DNA of 5,295 nt from JAYWAM01 sp043782425 (lineage in GTDB: Bacteria; Pseudomonadota; Gammaproteobacteria; Burkholderiales; Usitatibacteraceae): assembly GCA_043782425.1 (NCBI GenBank), contig JAYWAM010000207.1, positions 1 to 5,295 of the forward strand. Reading direction: 5' to 3'. A model generated the notes under the pieces. It made no database searches. It worked only from the letters and a program-made list of their open reading frames with translations, and was not told the DNA's origin. Below, one piece after another: positions 1 to 5,295 of the stretch (positions are counted from its first letter, which is position 1; each line of letters opens with the position of its first letter). Both the position numbers and the translations under genes were made by a program.

Positions 1-1
1 A

Positions 2-493
2 AGCCCGGTGATTGCCAGGATGGAAGATGTGTCCCGCGAACGTAAAGGCAAATGGCACGCCCATTTTCAACGTAGTGGATTCAAGAAAATTTGCGCTTCA
101 GGTTGTTATGACGTCCATGGCCATTATTTGACCTATTTGTACCTAACCGACCCCGTGGCGAGTTCAGACCTGGAGGTCAAATCCTTCCTTTCGGTCATCA
201 TGCCGGTCATTCATAGCATTCTGGGCCAGGTGCGCCGTACCAAGCGCAAGAGACAAAAAAATGTGGCCCAGGGTCTATTAACTTCGCGCGAAATTGAAGT
301 GCTTGAGTGGGTTAAAAAAGGTAAAACCAATCCAGAGATCGCCAGAATTCTAGGCGTGACATTCCCGACTATCAAAAATCATATCCAGAAAATCATGATC
401 AAGCTTCGCGTGAATAATCGCGCCGAAGCCGTGGGAAGGGCCTATGGCCTAAGTGCCCAGGAAACCCAACTACTCGATACGGACGCCTCATAA
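2..493 (+). CDS. LuxR-family transcriptional regulator, EpsA-like, 5' truncated by window edge
   Basis: C-terminal part of a transcription regulator with a LuxR/NarL-type helix-turn-helix. Counting from the GTG at 8, the HTH covers about residues 90-147: it opens with LLTSREIEVLEWVKKGKTN, and the recognition helix region is TFPTIKNHIQKIMIKL, followed by NNRAEAV, all classic for the family. The preceding part (IMPVIHSILGQV, then a basic KRKRQK linker) resembles the end of the sensory half in EpsA-like regulators, which are known from exopolysaccharide/exosortase loci. The frame is open to the left edge with no stop, and no ribosome site precedes the GTG at 8 or the ATG at 20, so the true start is probably outside the window (relatives are roughly 240-260 residues). 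No receiver domain is visible in this fragment. It lies codirectional with and upstream of the T6SS genes, so control of them is plausible but inferred. The HTH assignment is firm; the EpsA subgroup is tentative. Confidence 0.85.
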   Translation, partial: SPVIARMEDVSRERKGKWHAHFQRSGFKKICASGCYDVHGHYLTYLYLTDPVASSDLEVKSFLSVIMPVIHSILGQVRRTKRKRQKNVAQGLLTSREIEVLEWVKKGKTNPEIARILGVTFPTIKNHIQKIMIKLRVNNRAEAVGRAYGLSAQETQLLDTDAS

Positions 494-502
494 ATTCTTA
501 CC

Positions 503-528
503 TGCATCACGCGCTACAAGGTGATGCA
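503..528. repeat. Inverted repeat, 8-bp perfect arms, after the regulator gene
   Basis: TGCATCAC (503-510) and GTGATGCA (521-528) are perfect reverse complements separated by 10 nt, starting 9 nt after the regulator stop codon. It could be an RNA hairpin at the mRNA end or a dimeric-protein operator. No U-tract follows, so it is a poor terminator by itself. Confidence 0.5.
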
Positions 529-550
529 TTCAAATATCCGAACGGATGCT

Positions 551-587
551 TGCCCTTGTTGTGGTGCAACAAGGGCACTTATACTTT
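551..587 (+). terminator. Probable rho-independent terminator of the luxR-type gene
   Basis: TGCCCTTGTTG (551-561) pairs perfectly with CAACAAGGGCA (567-577) around a 5-nt loop, giving an 11-bp stem with no mismatch. The downstream tract (CTTATACTTT, 578-587) is T-rich but interrupted, so termination may be partial. It lies 58 nt after the regulator stop and separates it from the T6SS genes, suggesting that tssJ has its own promoter or that read-through is controlled here. Confidence 0.6.
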
Positions 588-621
588 GGCCATGAGAATG
601 GCCCTTACACTCGCTTGAGTG
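588..621 (+). other. Two adjacent small hairpins following the terminator stem
   Basis: GGCCAT (588-593) and ATGGCC (598-603) form a 6-bp perfect stem closed by GAGA, a GNRA-type tetraloop. CACTC (608-612) and GAGTG (617-621) form a 5-bp stem with a GCTT loop. Both are short, but they follow the 551-577 stem with gaps of only 10 and 4 nt. They may belong to a folded leader RNA. No known ncRNA or riboswitch family is recognised. Confidence 0.4.
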
Positions 622-675
622 GTATCTCTAATCCAGCTTGGCAGGGTTGAACAGCAGCGATTGATAAAGCCGGGG

Positions 676-701
676 GTCCAAACCTTGGATTCTAAAAATC
701 C
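676..701 (+). promoter_or_regulatory. Pair of mutually exclusive hairpins in the tssJ leader
   Basis: TCCAA (677-681) can pair with TTGGA (685-689), extendable by a G-U pair at 676/690. GGATT (687-691) can pair with AATCC (697-701). The two stems share bases 687-690, so only one can form at a time. They lie just before a GGTGA ribosome-site-like motif (705-709). The arrangement is reminiscent of attenuation or translation control, but the stems are only 5-6 bp and the role is inferred. Confidence 0.3.
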
Positions 702-713
702 ACCGGTGATCAA

Positions 714-761
714 ATGAAAAAAATGCATTTGTCGGACGTAATACTGAGAGGTTGGCTCTAG
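714..761 (+). CDS. Possible 15-residue leader peptide upstream of tssJ
   Basis: A short ORF reads MKKMHLSDVILRGWL. GGTGA at 705-709 lies 4 nt before its ATG, the same motif and spacing seen before tssL (GGTGA at 2780-2784, 4 nt before ATG). Its TAG stop (759-761) overlaps the GTG at 761-763 that is the best-placed start for tssJ, an arrangement suited to translational coupling. The peptide has no run of a single amino acid that would indicate a classical attenuator. An ORF of this length can arise by chance, so the call rests on the ribosome site and the stop/start overlap. Confidence 0.25.
   Translation: MKKMHLSDVILRGWL
746..751 (+). promoter_or_regulatory. Ribosome binding site that favours GTG 761 as tssJ start
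   Basis: GAGAGG lies 9 nt before GTG at 761, 18 nt before ATG at 770 and directly against TTG at 752. Only the GTG has normal spacing. TAATAC at 739-744 resembles a sigma70 -10 box but has no convincing -35 and is too close to the start to be a safe promoter call. Confidence 0.5.
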
Positions 762-1402
762 TGTACGTAATGAGTTCACGTGCACCCTCCAGGTCCAGGT
801 TGCGGATTTTGCTCGCTGCCGCCGCGAAGATTTTGGTGGGGATCGCGCTAACAGTGGGTTTATCAGGTTGTGCCAGCAGCGCGGCCAGTATTGCTACCAG
901 CGTGGTGCTCACTGCAATGGGGGTGAAAAAAGACCAAGGCCCGCCGCCACCCAAAAATGTGGTTGTGCAAATCGACACGGCCAATAATCTGAATGCCGAC
1001 GCACAAGGCCGGGGCTTATCGGCGGTGTTCAGGATCTACAAGCTGAAAGACCCCGCTTCTTTCAAGCAGGCTTCCAGCGAAAAACTGCTGGATCCCGAAA
1101 GTGCCAAAGCTGTACTGGGATCCGACCTGCTGGAGAGTAAGGAAGAATTGCTGATACCGGGGCAGCACTATCAGTTCAAGGAAAAGGTGGATTCACAAAA
1201 TGGCTATTTGGCGATCGCCGTTTTTTTTCGCAAACCGAATCCCCAGCGCTGGAAACTGGTGGTGGCCAATAGCGATTTAGCAGAAAACAGTCCCCTCATT
1301 CTGGGTGCGCATGCGTGTGCGATCAACGTGACCAGTGGACTTGCGGATAAAAAAGAACTGGCGGAAAAGTTTTACGTTGCCAGCGCCAAGTGTGAAAAAT
1401 AA
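761..1402 (+). CDS. tssJ: Type VI secretion system outer-membrane lipoprotein TssJ (SciN/VasD family)
   Basis: TssJ is the lipoprotein that anchors the T6SS membrane complex to the outer membrane and contacts the periplasmic part of TssM. The protein (213 residues from GTG 761) has a basic N-terminus, a hydrophobic stretch and a lipobox LSGC with the lipidated Cys at residue 37. A short Ala/Ser segment and a PPPP linker precede the TssJ domain. Family features are NLNADAQGRGLSAVFRIYKL, then LLDPESAKAVLGSDLL, then ELLIPGQ and the ending block YLAIAVFFRKPNPQRWKLVV. The C-terminal tail carries two further Cys (residues 186 and 211) that could form a periplasmic disulfide; whether this is common in the family I cannot say. 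GTG 761 is chosen for its GAGAGG site; ATG 770 is the alternative and leaves the signal peptide intact. tssK follows after 40 nt. The family assignment is firm, the start less so. Confidence 0.93.
   Translation: MYVMSSRAPSRSRLRILLAAAAKILVGIALTVGLSGCASSAASIATSVVLTAMGVKKDQGPPPPKNVVVQIDTANNLNADAQGRGLSAVFRIYKLKDPASFKQASSEKLLDPESAKAVLGSDLLESKEELLIPGQHYQFKEKVDSQNGYLAIAVFFRKPNPQRWKLVVANSDLAENSPLILGAHACAINVTSGLADKKELAEKFYVASAKCEK
1221..1228 (+). repeat. T8 homopolymer inside tssJ
   Basis: Eight consecutive T encode the Val-Phe-Phe of AVFFRK in TssJ, about 58 codons before the stop. Gain or loss of one T, by replication or transcription slippage, would destroy the C-terminal part of the protein. No variation can be seen in a single sequence. 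Confidence 0.9.
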
Positions 1403-1442
1403 TTTCATCCATCGAATGTGTAGTTAAACCGGCAATTGATTT

Positions 1443-2792
1443 ATGAGCACGACCACTAAAATTTTATGGGGTGAGGGTTTGTTTTTGCGCCCCCAGCATT
1501 TTCAGCTGCAGGATCAGTTCCACGAAAATCGTCTAAGCGATGTGGCCCGTACTTTGCATCCGTATTATTGGGGTGTACGTTCATTAAAATTCGATACCGT
1601 TGCGTTGGCCAATGGACAGCTTCGTGTAGAAACCCTGTCGCTTATTTTTCCGGATGGCGGCATCTACGACGCGCCCGCAACCGATGTGCCGCCCGATGCA
1701 CTGAATCTGGCGACAATGCCGGAGAGCGCCGAAAGCTGCACTATTTATCTCGCGATTTCGCCACTGAAGGAATACGGCGAAAACTCCGTCGACAGTGACG
1801 CGCAAAACGGCCAGGTTGTGCGCTATATCCGCCGCCATGCCGAGCGCCCCGACCTATTTACCAAGGCGATTCCAGCTGAAGTCACCACTCTGGAAAACTG
1901 GGTGCGTTTATTGCCCGACACCGAATCCCGCGACCAGTTTGTGACCTTGCCTATTGCGCGCATTCGGCGTTCCGGCACCGGCGGTTATCAACTCGATAGC
2001 GATTTTATTCCGCCTTCATCCTCGATCGGCGCCTCAAACGCACTGCAACTGATGACGCGTCGTGTACTGGACATTCTGCAGGCCAAGGTCGATGCGCTCT
2101 ATGGCCACCACCGCGAGCCTTCCAAAAACGTGATCGAATTCCGTTCTGGCGATATTGCTTCTTTCTGGCTCTTGCACACCGCCAGTCAATATTATTCTTC
2201 GATTTTGCATCTGTTTCAGAATCCCAAGCTGCACCCCGAGCGTTTGTTTCAGGAAATGTTGAGTTTGTCGGGTGCGTTGATGACATTCTCCAAGTCCTAT
2301 TCGCTGTCCGATCTACCCACGTATACGCACGATCAGCCCACGGCCTGTTTTTTGAAACTCGATCGCATCATCCGTGACTTGCTCGAAACCGTGATATCAA
2401 CACGCTACTTCGCGATCGCATTGAGCGAAGTCAAACCTTCGTTCTGGAATGGCCGGCTGGAATCCGACAAGATCGACGCGGCGACGACTTTCTATCTCGC
2501 GGTTTCGTCGACGATGCCCGCAGCAGAACTGGTCGACACTGTGCCGTTGCGAATCAAAATGGGCGCGCCTGACGATGTCGAAAAGTTTGTGTTATCCGCG
2601 ATGCCGGGCGTGCGCTTGAGCTACACGCCGCAAGTGCCCGCCGCCGTGCCCGTGCGCCCGGGTCATTATTATTTTGCGCTGGAAAACAAAGGCGCGTTGT
2701 ACGAGCGCATGCTCAAATCCCAGGCACTGGGTATTTATGCGCCCAACAATTTTCCCGACCTGAAACTTGAATTGATCGCGGTGACTTCATGA
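1443..2792 (+). CDS. tssK: Type VI secretion system baseplate protein TssK
   Basis: TssK is the cytoplasmic trimeric adaptor that docks the T6SS baseplate (TssEFGK) onto the membrane complex through TssL and TssM. It is related to phage receptor-binding proteins. The 449-residue length is normal for the family. The N-terminal signature WGEGLFLRPQHFQLQD (residues 9-24) is diagnostic, followed by YYWGVRSL and the LSLIFPDGGIYDAP block. The middle is helical, with HREPSKNVIEFRSGDIASFW and HPERLFQEMLSLSGAL. The C-terminal domain, expected to bind TssL, includes YFALENKGALYERM and ends LKLELIAVTS. There is no signal peptide or membrane segment. No clear Shine-Dalgarno precedes ATG 1443, so translation may depend on tssJ upstream (40-nt gap). 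The end overlaps tssL by ATGA. No truncation or missing motif is seen. Confidence 0.97.
   Translation: MSTTTKILWGEGLFLRPQHFQLQDQFHENRLSDVARTLHPYYWGVRSLKFDTVALANGQLRVETLSLIFPDGGIYDAPATDVPPDALNLATMPESAESCTIYLAISPLKEYGENSVDSDAQNGQVVRYIRRHAERPDLFTKAIPAEVTTLENWVRLLPDTESRDQFVTLPIARIRRSGTGGYQLDSDFIPPSSSIGASNALQLMTRRVLDILQAKVDALYGHHREPSKNVIEFRSGDIASFWLLHTASQYYSSILHLFQNPKLHPERLFQEMLSLSGALMTFSKSYSLSDLPTYTHDQPTACFLKLDRIIRDLLETVISTRYFAIALSEVKPSFWNGRLESDKIDAATTFYLAVSSTMPAAELVDTVPLRIKMGAPDDVEKFVLSAMPGVRLSYTPQVPAAVPVRPGHYYFALENKGALYERMLKSQALGIYAPNNFPDLKLELIAVTS
2780..2792 (+). promoter_or_regulatory. tssL ribosome site and ATGA stop/start overlap with tssK
   Basis: GGTGA (2780-2784) inside the last codons of tssK lies 4 nt before the tssL ATG (2789). 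The tssK TGA (2790-2792) overlaps that ATG, the usual arrangement for translational coupling, which would keep TssK and TssL levels linked. Confidence 0.75.
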
Positions 2793-3580
2793 CGACCGAC
2801 ATCCTGGACCCTCCTTCCCTCTTTATGGATGGTCGCGTCGGCAGCGCCGATATCAACATCGATCTATCCGACCGACAGCCCACCACGCTGGTTGAACTAT
2901 TGCACGACGGGTTTTATTTGCTGTTTATGCTACGCAAGCGCAATAGCCCTAAAGACGCCGCGCTGTTTCGCACCAGCATCCAGATGATGCTGAACACATT
3001 CGAAAAAAGCGCGCGCAAATTACGCATTTCCGCCGACGATACACACGCAGCCAAATATGCTTTTTGTGCATTGGTAGACGAGATCGTGCTGTCTTCGCAT
3101 TTCAATATCCGCGACGAGTGGGAGCGCCAACCTCTTCAATTGGCATTCTTTGGCGATCAGCTCGCCGGCGAAAACTTCTTCAACAAACTCGAAGAATTGC
3201 GCAATAAAGGCCACGCGCACATTCAGGCGCTCGAAGTATTTCATCTTTGTTTGTTGCTCGGGTTTCAAGGCAAATACATTTTAGAAGGCCCGGAAAAGCT
3301 CACATATCTTGCCTCGCGTCTGGGTGAGGAAATTACGCACATGAAAGGCAAGCCCGCACAATTTGCCGGGCGCTGGGCAATTCCCGATCAAGTTCGGCAT
3401 GCACTTAAAAACGATATTCCAATATGGGTCATCGCCAGTGCGTTCGGCGTGTGCGCTTTATTGGCGTTTATCGGTTTTAACTGGCTGCTCGCCAATCAAA
3501 CGCACAAGACCGTATTCGGTTATCAGAATGTCGTGCAGCTCGCCCCCGCTGCGGCGCATATCACCGTGACCCTGCCTTGA
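2789..3580 (+). CDS. tssL: Type VI secretion system inner-membrane protein TssL, short form (DotU/IcmH family)
   Basis: TssL is the C-tail-anchored inner-membrane component that joins TssM in the T6SS membrane complex and receives TssK from the cytoplasm. The 263-residue protein begins with a non-conserved ~30-residue tail, then the DotU domain: LVELLHDGFYLLFMLRKRN, the AAKYAFCALVDEIVLSS block, then EWERQPLQLAFFGDQLAGENFFNKLEEL and the LEVFHLCLLLGFQGKY block, all strongly typical. A single membrane segment lies at about residues 211-234 (IWVIASAFGVCALLAFIGFNWLL), leaving a periplasmic tail of about 29 residues. There is no OmpA-like peptidoglycan-binding domain, so anchoring to the wall, if present, must come from another protein. 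Next would normally be tssM; here vgrG follows after 78 nt. A heptad repeat begins right at the stop codon. Confidence 0.96.
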   Translation: MTTDILDPPSLFMDGRVGSADINIDLSDRQPTTLVELLHDGFYLLFMLRKRNSPKDAALFRTSIQMMLNTFEKSARKLRISADDTHAAKYAFCALVDEIVLSSHFNIRDEWERQPLQLAFFGDQLAGENFFNKLEELRNKGHAHIQALEVFHLCLLLGFQGKYILEGPEKLTYLASRLGEEITHMKGKPAQFAGRWAIPDQVRHALKNDIPIWVIASAFGVCALLAFIGFNWLLANQTHKTVFGYQNVVQLAPAAAHITVTLP

Positions 3581-3581
3581 A

Positions 3582-3612
3582 TCAGAGGACTGGGTCAGAA
3601 GACTGAAGACAG
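3582..3612 (+). repeat. Degenerate 7-nt tandem repeat abutting the tssL stop (unit ARGACWG)
   Basis: Three clear heptads are visible: AGGACTG (3586-3592), AAGACTG (3599-3605) and AAGACAG (3606-3612), with a 6-nt degenerate unit GGTCAG (3593-3598) between the first two. Seen at larger scale, TCAGAGGACTG (3582-3592) and TCAGAAGACTG (3595-3605) differ at one base. The unit is the reverse complement of the heptad array inside vgrG at 5021-5055. The rest of the tssL-vgrG gap (3613-3658) shows no promoter or terminator I can support. Confidence 0.75.
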
Positions 3613-3658
3613 AAAATGCCTGCTAGTTCATCCATAATCCTTCCTCTAGCTCCCGCCC

Positions 3659-5295
3659 ATGCTTGATTTGCTCTCGCCCACTCAATGGCAACAGACCGAT
3701 CGCTTGTTTCATCTGCACACCTTGCTGGGCGCAGATGTATTGCTGGGCGAAACAGTGGTGGGCATGGAGTCGTTATTTGGTTTGCCGGCAGATTTATCCC
3801 CGGCACACCGTCTCGCGTTGCAACCTGAAGCCAATTGGGCGGACTTGACGCATTTGCCGTTAGATCAGGGCAGCCCGCGCGCCGGTTATGCTTTCAGCGT
3901 GACTGCGCTTAGCCGTGATGCGCATCTCGATCTCACGCCGCTGATCGGCCAACCTATCTTGCTTGAATGGCAGACTGACGCTCACCGCAGCGTGCTTCGC
4001 CCAGTGCATGGCCATATCATGCATGCCCGCTTGATTGCCGCTAACGGTGGCTTTGCGCGCTACCAATTGGTTATCGAGCCGGCACTCGCGATGCTCGCGC
4101 TGCGCCGCGACAGCTGGGTGTTTCAAAGCGCCAGCGTGATCGACATCCTCACCGAGTTGCTCACCGACTATCAGGGCCAGGCAACGCTTGCGATGAACTT
4201 TCGTTTTGATCTGGCCGATGGCAGCGTGTATCGACCCAACTCCTACCGCATTCAGTATCAGGAAAGTGACCTGCATTTTTTTAGCCGACTGCTCGCCGAA
4301 GAAGGGCTCTATTACTACTTTGAACATCACGGCGACACCAGTAACGCTTTGCTCGGCAGCCACACGCTGGTGATCACCGATCAGACCGAGGCCGGCGCGC
4401 AATTGGGTGCGCTGCGCTTTCATCGCAGCGACGCGACCGAGAGCACCGATACGATGCAGCGCTGGTTGCCCGAGCATCAAGTCACGTTGGCTCAGCTGGA
4501 CATGCAATCGTGGGACTACACCACTGTCGATCATCGCCCGGTGGGTGCCACGGCGCAGGATGCGCCGGTTGATATTGCCAACTTGCTGATCGCCGATGAC
4601 GACCCCGGCCAGTACGCCTACCTCGATCACGAGGAAGGCGCGCGCTATGCCCGCAACGCGCTCGCGGCGCAGGACGTGCGCAGCCAGCCAATTTTTGCTG
4701 CCGGAAGCGTGCGCACGCTATGCCCCGCCGCGCATTTCTCGCTAAGCCAGTATGCGTTGACCGACACCGCGCCCGCCGCACGCGTGCTCGCCGTATGCCA
4801 CACGCTGCGCAATAATTTTGATGCCGACTTCAATCGCGAACTCGAAGCCGCTGGTGTTGCGCTGCTCACCCAACCCGCTGCGACCCAGAGTAATACACCC
4901 GCCCCAGCGCCTGCTAGCAACGACACCGCCGCACCGCTTTATTCGAATGTACTGGTCGCGCTTGCCGACGCGGTGCCCTACCGTCCGCAGGCCATACTTG
5001 ACCACGTCGGCCATGCGTCTCTGTCTTCTGTCCTCAGTCCCCTGTCCTCTGTATCCGGCGTACAAACCGCGATCATTGTCGGCGTCGAAGGCAGCCCAAC
5101 TGATACCGATCGCAATCATCGCGTCAAGGTTCAGTTTCATTGGCAGCGTGGCCGCATGAGTCACAATCGTCTCGCCCACCCTGCAGGCGACAACGCGCCC
5201 GCCAACGAAGCCGCCTCGACCTGGGTGCGCATCGGCACCCCGCTCGCCGGCGACAACTACGGCAGCAACTTCATCCCGCGTCTAGGGCAAGAGGT
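3659..5295 (+). CDS. vgrG: Type VI secretion system spike protein VgrG/TssI, 3' truncated by window edge
   Basis: VgrG forms the trimeric spike on the Hcp tube and carries effectors into target cells. 545 complete codons are present with no stop, so the end lies outside the window. The N-terminal gp27-like part has TDRLFHLHTLLGADVLLGET, then ALSRDAHLDLTPLIGQPILL, NGGFARYQLVIEP (near residues 129-141) and the signature IQYQESDLHFFSRLLAEEG (198-216) followed by LYYYFEH. An Ala/Pro/Thr-rich linker follows at about 405-426. The gp5-like OB fold begins with GVQTAIIVG (467 on), then DRNHRVKVQFHW (484-495) and TWVRIGTPLAGDNYGSNFIP before the cut. ATG 3659 is chosen because an in-frame TAG lies 12 nt upstream and the family N-terminus starts right after; no clear ribosome site is seen. 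Oddities are about 35 extra residues near 42-76 and a heptad-repeat-encoded segment at 454-466. Any C-terminal effector domain would lie beyond the edge. Confidence 0.96.
   Translation, partial: MLDLLSPTQWQQTDRLFHLHTLLGADVLLGETVVGMESLFGLPADLSPAHRLALQPEANWADLTHLPLDQGSPRAGYAFSVTALSRDAHLDLTPLIGQPILLEWQTDAHRSVLRPVHGHIMHARLIAANGGFARYQLVIEPALAMLALRRDSWVFQSASVIDILTELLTDYQGQATLAMNFRFDLADGSVYRPNSYRIQYQESDLHFFSRLLAEEGLYYYFEHHGDTSNALLGSHTLVITDQTEAGAQLGALRFHRSDATESTDTMQRWLPEHQVTLAQLDMQSWDYTTVDHRPVGATAQDAPVDIANLLIADDDPGQYAYLDHEEGARYARNALAAQDVRSQPIFAAGSVRTLCPAAHFSLSQYALTDTAPAARVLAVCHTLRNNFDADFNRELEAAGVALLTQPAATQSNTPAPAPASNDTAAPLYSNVLVALADAVPYRPQAILDHVGHASLSSVLSPLSSVSGVQTAIIVGVEGSPTDTDRNHRVKVQFHWQRGRMSHNRLAHPAGDNAPANEAASTWVRIGTPLAGDNYGSNFIPRLGQE
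5021..5055 (+). repeat. Heptanucleotide tandem repeat inside vgrG (consensus CTGTCCT, five units)
   Basis: Five consecutive 7-nt units start at 5021, 5028, 5035, 5042 and 5049. The second and fourth are exactly CTGTCCT, the first differs at one base (CTGTCTT), the third is CAGTCCC and the last CTGTATC. Because 7 is not a multiple of 3, the three reading phases give a Ser/Leu/Val-rich segment SLSSVLSPLSSVS (residues 454-466). The array sits just before the OB-fold start GVQTAIIVG and is inverted relative to the array at 3582-3612. Confidence 0.85.

Noticed and set aside
638..655. Sigma54-like promoter TTGGCAGG upstream of tssJ
   Set aside because: The -24 half matches, and sigma54 control is known for some T6SS loci, but at the required spacing the -12 half reads CA instead of GC. 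The nearest GC is 2 nt too far.
739..744. TAATAC as a sigma70 -10 box for tssJ
   Set aside because: No -35 element stands about 17 nt upstream (the sequence there is A-rich), and the implied transcript would begin at or beyond the ribosome site.
752..769. TTG 752 or ATG 770 as the tssJ start
   Set aside because: TTG 752 directly abuts the GAGAGG motif, with no spacer. ATG 770 is 18 nt from it. GTG 761 at 9 nt fits best, although ATG 770 remains possible.
628..984. 118-codon minus-strand frame over the tssJ leader and start
   Set aside because: Overlaps the tssJ signal peptide region antisense, with low-complexity glycine-rich content from the proline codons of tssJ and no ribosome site I could find.
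3860..4630. 256-codon open frame on the minus strand opposite vgrG
   Set aside because: It lies entirely antisense to a well-conserved VgrG coding region, has no recognisable domain, and its composition (many Val, Gly, Ala, Arg, His) is that of a shadow frame in GC-rich codons.
4742..5179. 145-codon open frame on the minus strand opposite vgrG
   Set aside because: Antisense to the VgrG linker and OB fold; no family resemblance, and it is explained by lack of stops in GC-rich sequence.

Overview
This window is a piece of a type VI secretion system (T6SS) locus, almost certainly from a Gram-negative proteobacterium (gamma or beta). Four plus-strand genes follow one another: tssJ (outer-membrane lipoprotein), tssK (baseplate adaptor), tssL (short DotU-type inner-membrane protein) and vgrG/tssI (spike, cut by the right edge). 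A LuxR-type regulator, cut by the left edge, lies upstream. Mixed base composition, a lipoprotein signal and a TssJ-TssK-TssL trio support the proteobacterial assignment. The species cannot be named from the sequence.

Layout: 2-493 is the C-terminal part of a LuxR/NarL-type DNA-binding protein, resembling the EpsA-like group. 494-760 holds no conventional gene but is rich in inverted repeats: a 26-bp palindromic element, an 11-bp perfect-stem terminator candidate, two more small hairpins and a pair of mutually exclusive hairpins. It ends in a possible 15-codon leader ORF whose stop overlaps the preferred GTG start of tssJ. 761-1402 is tssJ, 1443-2792 tssK and 2789-3580 tssL (ATGA overlap with tssK). 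3581-3658 is a short gap that begins with a degenerate 7-nt tandem repeat. From 3659 to the right edge is vgrG, open and without a stop.

How they work together: TssJ anchors the membrane complex at the outer membrane, TssL sits in the inner membrane, TssK links the baseplate to TssL, and VgrG is the trimeric spike at the tip of the Hcp tube. TssM/IcmF, the usual partner that joins TssJ to TssL, is not between tssL and vgrG and must lie outside the window if the system is complete.

Most unusual: a five-unit heptanucleotide array (consensus CTGTCCT) lies in frame inside vgrG, between the gp27-like part and the gp5-like OB fold. A second degenerate array of the same unit, in the opposite orientation, abuts the tssL stop codon. 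A 7-nt unit in a coding region is a potential frame-switching element. The structured leader and mini-ORF before tssJ are the second point worth checking.
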